NCBI GenBank assembly: GCA_002914805.1 | Contig: JXTB01000122.1 | Span: 752,616-816,615, forward strand | Length of the DNA: 64,000 bases | Direction of reading: 5' to 3' | Source: Parasponia andersonii | Lineage: Eukaryota > Streptophyta > Magnoliopsida > Rosales > Cannabaceae | Shown: piece after piece, positions 57,987 to 64,000 of the stretch | Numbering within the stretch: the first letter of the stretch is position 1 | Layout: each line of letters begins with the position of its first letter | The notes under the pieces: model-generated | Told to the model about the DNA's origin: nothing | Database searches by the model: none | The model's input: only the letters and a program-made list of their open reading frames with translations | Made by a program: the position numbers and the translations under genes

Positions 57987-60161
57987 TGTCACGACCTATA
58001 ACCTGGGCAAGTAGTAGAAAGGGAATTTCACAAAGGTGGGAAATTCCTTGATTTATTTGAAAAGTGTGGAAAAAGTTTTAGTTTTTATAAGACGATCTAT
58101 TTAAATAAAATAATTGGAATTTCATCCCGTAAACTACTCCTATAGTTCATATACACCATTAAACATAGACTGAATAATAATTAAAAATCACGAAGTCAAA
58201 TATAAGTCCAAGCATCACCACCATCCACAACAAAGGTCAAATATCAGAATGGCAAACATAAGTTCGCAGACCAAATAGAAAGCAGTAATCTTTGTTCAAT
58301 GCTAACACAAAATACAAATAGTCCAAAGACTACGACAATAAACTCCTATCATTAACAAGAGACGAACTGCAATCCAGATGACCTCTTACTCCTCTTGATC
58401 ATCAAGATCACACTGGACACCACCTGAGGAGGAATGTAGGGGGCTGAGCATAAAATGCCCAGTAGGAAAAACAATTACCTCGATCGAAAACATTTTAGTG
58501 ATGGAGAATTCCTGCATAGTTAGTTTAGTCCAAACCATCCATATATATATATAATCCAAACCGGAAATCCATATATATATATAAAGCAGTGTAATCAAAA
58601 CCATTCAATTCATATGCACATGACACAAATCAACTCATACCCATGAGCTCACATCCTCTCATCTGTGGAAACCTAGGATGATGGTACTAAGTGGCTTGCC
58701 TGATACCTAAGCCCATATCCGGAGGGGACACCCATGTATCGCCTACCAAACCTGGAGGGGCAACCGAATTGCCTATGCCTACCAAATGGGAGGTAATCAG
58801 AAGTAACAAGACCCCGCGTGAGTTTACGAACTTTCATCGACGGTGGGGCCCGCAGCACCATACTGTAGACCAACGATGCTAACACGGTGCTCATGTATGA
58901 TCCTATGACACGTGCAATTCAGAACTAAAGTGTGAAAATAATCGTACTCTAGTTTTGAAGTAAAATCCGCATACTAGGTTTTTATAGAAAAACGGGCAGT
59001 GTAACGGCCCTATTTGTAATATACCCAAAATAACCTGCACTTAGAAAATTCCCAAAGCAATATAGTATATATCTCATACAACCAATTCCCATCACAGATA
59101 TTCGAGAAACCAAAAATCACATTTGTTCTTATATGTTGCAGAAATAAGTTTTATTCGAAAACGATATAAAACACAGGTAATTGAATCCCTACCTCGCTCG
59201 AATAGCAATACCACGCTATTGAATCCTCAAGGTATTGTTAACGATCGCCCAGAAGGTCAGGAACCAATTCCGAGCTCTCCATCGTCCTCTTGCGAAAAAC
59301 CAACTTCTCACTGGAGCTTCAGTTCTACAAACGGACCTCTTCACTGAATTCCTAGCACCCAAAATAGCTAGGTTAGACATATAAGTTATCCAATTTGGGT
59401 CCGGGCCCACACCGGGCCGATGGCACGTAGAACGAGGCAAATCTCGACCGTCCAATCTCGGATTTCGTGCCGATCACCAAACAACAAAAAATATATATAT
59501 ATATATATCAAATTTCTCCATTTTCCGAATACATTCCAAAAATGAACTCAAAAACACAATCCAACGGCCGGATCAAAAACAACAACCATAAACTCGAAAT
59601 ACCCAAAAATGGCAACGTTCAATTCGGGCAAAATGGGGTTGAGATATATATACCTTGATGATCCTTGCGACGAGACGAATCCAAAGAGACTAGTTAGGGG
59701 TCTAATGGTGGCCGGAATCGGCGACGGCGGCCAAAAATCCGATTCGGTCTCTTGGAGATTTTCCGGCGTTACAGGCGACGGCGGCGACCAGGGATGAACG
59801 GCGCGGCTTCGGCGTCGCACGGGGAAGCTTCGCCGGTCGGTGGCGCAGTCGGACGACGGCGGTCTGGCGTCGACGGCAGAGAGAGACCCGAGAGAGAGAA
59901 AGAGATCTGGGGGGAAGAGAGAGAAGATAGAGAGAGAGAGAAATGAGTGAACAGGCCACGTGGCCTGTTTTGAATGGGGCTGTGCAATTTTTTAAAAAAT
60001 TGCACATAAGTCTCCAAATTTCAAATCTCTATCAATCTAGTCCCCCAAAAATTACAATTTAGTCTTTTTGCACAAAATTTTTGCAAATTAATCCCTCTAA
60101 TATTATATCCGGAAAATTGGTAAAATGTCCAAATTACCCTCGAAAATTCTGGATTTTTACA
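57987..60161 (-). repeat. 5' LTR of the Tekay-like element
   Basis: Plus sense TGTCACGACCTA to GGATTTTTACA, matching 51,354-53,542 along its full length with scattered substitutions. It is followed by CTTTG, the right target duplication. Confidence 0.92.
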
Positions 60162-61061
60162 CTTTGGCTTTAATTACTCTAGATCTCAAGGTTTATACTA
60201 AGACTGACATTTGAGGGGATATCTTTCAATTTATTTAACCAAAGTGTGTAGTGAACTTTAAGGATTTATCATTATTGGAGCAGATTCAAGTTCATTTTAC
60301 TATTAATTTAACACTATTTTTTTGCAATTGCTGTTGGTCTTTTTCTCTTGAAAACCAAAAGATAAACTGGAATTTTCATCGGAACAAGCTAAATAAAAAC
60401 CTTAATAAAAAATACATGCATGTGCAGTTATGCTTTGGGAACAAGGAGCGCTATCTGTTTCTTCAGGTTAGGAATCTGTACTCTACTTCAGCAGAATGTA
60501 ACGTAGAGTAACAATGAGTAGTTATTAAAGCATCAAGATCACATATCTAATAATCATGTCCCAGTTGTGTCCAATCATTCAAAATTCAACTGTCATTTAA
60601 TAAAAAATTGAGAAAACAAAGTTTAAAAAAAATTGAGAAAGAGTTAATTCGGTTTTAATTTTTCATATTTTAATGATTTGCCGAACTTCGAGTAGTTGGA
60701 TGTAAACTGGGACATGATTATTTGACAGATACCTTAATAAATTTTTGAAATCACCCATGAATATATTCTCTCTTTTCCGTCCACCAATTTGTGGAATGCT
60801 CGAGGTTTGTCATATCCACGGTGTAATAATTTACATAACAAATTTCTTTCCAAGTCTCTATAGGAATCTTTTCTTATCAGTAGTACTTATATTAGGGAGA
60901 TGCAAAATATCTCATAAATTTCTCAAGGCGAAATTTATTTGACTGACATATACAAATTAAAGGAATTGTGTTATTAAGCCTAGACCACAAAAGTACTATT
61001 AATATCTCTGTTTTATTGTCATTACACAAAGAGGGAAAAAAAATTGTTGAATTAAGTTGAG
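60162..61061. repeat. Displaced upstream part of DUF247 gene 5 (segmental repeat)
   Basis: 60,205-60,700 resembles 43,430 to about 44,150 and 60,780-60,945 resembles 40,228-40,430. It was contiguous with 51,353 before the Tekay insertion. No gene is supported. Confidence 0.6.
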
Positions 61062-61070
61062 ATTAAGCCT

Positions 61071-61192
61071 AACTCAGTTGATCCATGGCTTGAGGGATGT
61101 GTGTGTGCGTTTGGGGGGTCAAAGGTTCAAACCTTAGTTATGTGTGTGTGTGTGTTATTTTTCTTTAAATTTATAGTAAGTGGTAGTCATTA
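61071..61192 (+). mobile_element. SINE-like element with 9-bp flanking repeat
   Basis: AACTCAGTTGATCCATGG resembles a tRNA A-box region and GGTTCAAACC (61,124-61,133) is a B-box match. The unit is bounded by ATTAAGCCT at 61,062-61,070 and 61,193-61,201. A (TG)n stretch lies inside. The 3' end lacks a clear oligo-A, so identification is tentative. Confidence 0.4.
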
Positions 61193-61201
61193 ATTAAGCC
61201 T

Positions 61202-61946
61202 CATAAAAAAAAAAAAGTCTAACGTTTTTTTTTCTTTTATTCAAAAAAAAAAATGAGGATTTGTTCGGTAGATGCGAAAAGGTAGACGAAGAATTAAGGT
61301 AAAAGCTAACGAGAAAGTCGGATAAAAATGTGATAGGATGGGTTATTAGGTAAGAGAAATTAAATGGAAACGATTTTGGGAGAGAGAATATGCACATATG
61401 ACGCAACAGATTACTAGATTTCGCTCTAACTTGCATTCTCACAAGGAGACTATAAATAAGTAAAATTCTCAAAGAGAATTTAAAAGAAAAAACTAAGATA
61501 TGATTGAAGATTGGATGATTACAACTCTAACCAATAAAGACTATTTATATAAGTTTAGAATTAATCTAAACCATCCAATAAAATAATTCTAAGAAACTTA
61601 CAACCATACACCTAGCACTTACTAACCAAATACACTTAAATAAATAAATTATTCACCTAATACACTTAAAATAAACAAATTATTCACCTAACACACTTCA
61701 AATAAATAAGCTAAATAATCTAACACATTTTAAATAAATAAGTCTATAATAGTTCACACACAAAAGCAATCTACCCACCAATGGAATGTTCATTAGATTG
61801 AGTTTTGGAATTTTGAGCCTTGGCTTTGGATCATAGATGTTTGTAGGCTGTTGTATCAACATAAGTCCACCATCCATTTATTTAATCTCTTGGATAAAAT
61901 TTACAATGAAAATGTAGGGAAAATATGAACATATAATCTATCTTAA
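61202..61946. other. Intergenic AT-rich DNA
   Basis: No gene is supported. 61,620-61,740 holds imperfect repeats of AATAAATAAATTATTCACCTAA/CACACTTAAA. The open frame at 61,194-61,472 (-) is low complexity. Confidence 0.5.
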
Positions 61947-62671
61947 GAGCCAGTTTGATTTAGCTTCTTAACAAACTAAAATTACTTTTCGAATAATCTG
62001 TGTGCCAAAAGGTGTTTGATAAAAAATTAAAAATCAGATTACTCAATAATTTTTGACAAAGTTACAGTCAAAAGTTAAAGCTAGCCTAAGGTAGTTTTGA
62101 CTTTTAGATTATGCAAGAATCTGTACTATCTTTTAATAAATAAATCTAATAGTTAAAATACCCTAACTTAAAAATAAAACTGCCACACATTTAATTAAAT
62201 TAATTTTCATATCAATTTTTTTAAAAAATATTAATATATTTAAATTATAATTGACTAAAATACTCTTCATATTAAAGTAACCAAATTGATTCTTTATTGA
62301 AATTTTAAATTCAAATGAAAATAACATAAACTAAAATAAATTTAATTTAGTAACTAATTTAATTGAGTTTATTTTTATATCAATTTTTTTAAAAGTATTA
62401 ATATCTTTAGTATATACAAATATGCATAATTGTAAAAAATATTAATAAGCTCTTTCTATAAATATGCATAGTTGTATAATAATATTTATTTTAGTCATTT
62501 TATATTTGCACAAGAATTTAGTCATGCGGTTTACCAAACACTTTAATACAGGTTTTTTAAGTCACAACACTTTAAAATTATAGTTTACTAAACGTTCTGC
62601 TACAGCAAATTTTTCTTTGAGTACAACTAAATGTATTTTCCTTAAAATTTATAGCTCTACCAAACTGGCCC
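61947..62671. mobile_element. MITE-like element, hAT type
   Basis: The left end reads GAGCCAGTTTGATTTAGCTT. The right end read inward on minus is GGGCCAGTTTGGTAGAGCTA. The ends match over about 20 bp with few differences. The 725-bp interior is AT-rich and non-coding. The CCAGTTTGGTAGAGCT-type end is common among hAT-derived MITEs of eudicots. No clear 8-bp target duplication was found. Confidence 0.55.
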
Positions 62672-63740
62672 AAAGAAGAGTTTCACTTTTAAGAGTATAA
62701 CAAAAGTTATTGCATCGATATGGATAAACTACTAATTTATTATATAGATTAGATTAAAAAAAATGGCTCTATTGCCACACTTTTTTTTTTCTCCCACACT
62801 TTACTTGTAGCACTTGTCTTAATATGAAAATGTGAAAATTTTGTTTTTCCATATAATTTTAGACTCCCAATTATTGTTCATTAACAATTTTGGAAAATTT
62901 TCTTATCTAATAAATATTTAATTTAAATGTGTTTCTTATCAAATGAACTAACACAAGATGTTAAATTCTAGGGCTTTTATGAGAAAAATTAAGAAATCTA
63001 GATATTGTTAAATCTTTTGATTTCTTACTATGTTACCATAGATTCGATTTATATATTGAATCAAATACATTTTTATTGGTAGCAAAAAAACATAAAAATA
63101 ATTAAATTAGAGAAAGTAATACATGAGTGATAATAGTCTAATGAAAGATGGTAAAAATCCCAATTATTATCCCAAATTTTTAAGCAAATACTCGTTTAAT
63201 TAGGTGATTACCCGTTTCTTAAATACCTATTTTACGTACCCTCTTTTTGTAATGAACTACCTAAATTAGTCTTAAAATTTAAACGTGAAAACAAGCATCT
63301 CTTTCTTTCTTCCGTGTCATTGTCTCATCTCCTCTCTCCCTACTAATCATCATTGCAGAACTCGACCTATAATCGATTTGGTGGATGACGCGCATGAGCT
63401 TCGTTGGAGAAATTGGCGTAGAATCAGTTTCATCGTCAATTCTCCGGATCTTCGTTGCAGAACTCGACTTGGAATCAGCTTTGTAATCGATTTGCTAGAG
63501 AATGTGATTGACACCATTATTGAACTCAAATTCAATTTATGGTAGAGAATGTGTTAAAATTAGTGAGATTTTTCCAATTCTAAATGATTGATTGCAAATA
63601 AAAATATTTTTGTTTACGTTTTCTCAAATTATAGATCTAAGAACTCCTTTTTTTTTCTGTTTTAGTTTTTAAATTAATACTCAAAATTATTTTGTATATC
63701 TTGAAATAATATGATGCTATAGTGAAAGTTATGTCGAAGG
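62672..63740. other. Intergenic AT-rich DNA with a short internal repeat
   Basis: At 63,353-63,500, TTGCAGAACTCGAC..., followed by AATCGATTTG, occurs twice about 100 bp apart. A short open frame (63,285-63,545, +) covers it but has no recognised domain. Confidence 0.4.
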
Positions 63741-64000
63741 TGTAAAATCTCGTTTTTATCAAGGGTAAAAGGGTCATTTGACCAAAAAAATTTATATATA
63801 TATATTCATCTGTTTCTCTCTCTCTCGTCCTCTCCCCCGACTCACTCTCACCCTCTCGTCTCTCTCTCGTCGCACGGCCGAACTGACAACAAGAGGACCA
63901 GCCGCCGCTGGCCTTCGTCGCGCCCCGCCACCGAGCCCAGACGACGCACGCCCCTCAGCCAAGTCGATTTCAAAAGCTCAAAGGCCGCCGGACTGCCGCG
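63741..64000 (+). mobile_element. Start of another Tekay-like LTR, cut by window edge
   Basis: Begins TGTAAAATCT, like the solo LTR at 17,717, and continues with GGGTAAAAGGGTCATTT. A CT-rich tract (TTTCTCTCTCTCTCGTC) and then a GC-rich CGCCG segment follow, in the same order as in the minus-sense LTRs at 51,354 and 57,987. The end and the flank lie outside the window. Confidence 0.5.

Larger units (their letters stand above)
51354..60161 (-). mobile_element. Full-length Tekay/Del-like Ty3 chromovirus
   Basis: An 8.8-kb element with LTRs of 2,189 and 2,175 bp and a perfect target duplication CTTTG (51,349-51,353 and 60,162-60,166). The initiator-Met primer site is at 57,967-57,978 and a purine tract is next to the 3' LTR. 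Inner order on the minus strand: gag, protease (DTGVSHSF), RT (FIDD), RNase H, integrase, chromodomain-type C-terminus. The long LTRs, the protease motif and a chromodomain point to Tekay. Stops are scattered through gag and pol. The assembly gap 54,283-54,394 lies in integrase. Confidence 0.92.

Noticed and set aside
61620-61740. Repeated AATAAATAAATTATTCACCTAA units, considered as a CRISPR-like or satellite array
   Set aside because: Only about three imperfect copies in AT-rich plant DNA; no regular spacers.
63285-63545. 86-residue frame with internal repeat (+)
   Set aside because: The repeat of about 100 bp is imperfect and no protein family is recognised.

Overview
The window is plant nuclear DNA, most likely from a eudicot. 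Supporting this are a LysM receptor-like kinase, a calmodulin-like gene, a tandem DUF247 cluster, LTR retrotransposons of the Ty3 and Ty1/copia superfamilies primed by initiator-Met tRNA, and AT-rich intergenic DNA with many (TA)n runs and MITE-like elements. The species cannot be named from the sequence. No tRNA, rRNA, CRISPR or prokaryotic structure is seen.

Layout. 1-20,270 is a retrotransposon graveyard. It holds a Tat-type Ty3 fragment (1-1.3 kb). Next is a chromovirus of Reina-like character with both LTRs and a near-matching 5-bp target duplication (4,014-16,202). That element is split by a second, non-coding LTR element (6,532 to about 13,105), whose own LTR is split by a 2.9-kb Tekay-like solo LTR with a perfect 5-bp duplication (7,821-10,756). 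A further Tekay-like solo LTR lies at 17,717-20,270. 20-31 kb is a quieter gene island. It has a LYK4/LYK5-type LysM receptor pseudokinase (+, 24,089-26,161) and a four-EF-hand calmodulin-like gene (-, 27,881-28,357) whose upstream region carries W-boxes and a CGCG box.

31.5-60.7 kb is a head-to-tail array of five DUF247 (UPF0481) genes, all on the minus strand. Three are open (34,444-35,880; 37,104-38,495; 41,735-43,042) and two are broken. The first (31,534-32,862) has an in-frame TAG and lost its membrane anchor to a transposon edge. The fifth is split by a complete but decayed copia element (45,416-50,369). Its upstream region is split by an 8.8-kb Tekay element (51,354-60,161), which contains an assembly gap. 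Intergenic segments are repeated between units, so the array grew by segmental duplication. Three members share a core-promoter and splice-donor-like block upstream.

60.7-64 kb holds a SINE-like unit, a hAT-like MITE and the start of one more Tekay-like LTR cut by the window edge.

The intact genes suggest cell-surface perception (LysM receptor), calcium decoding (CML) and a membrane-anchored DUF247 family of unknown role outside grass self-incompatibility. Nothing in the sequence shows that they form one pathway.
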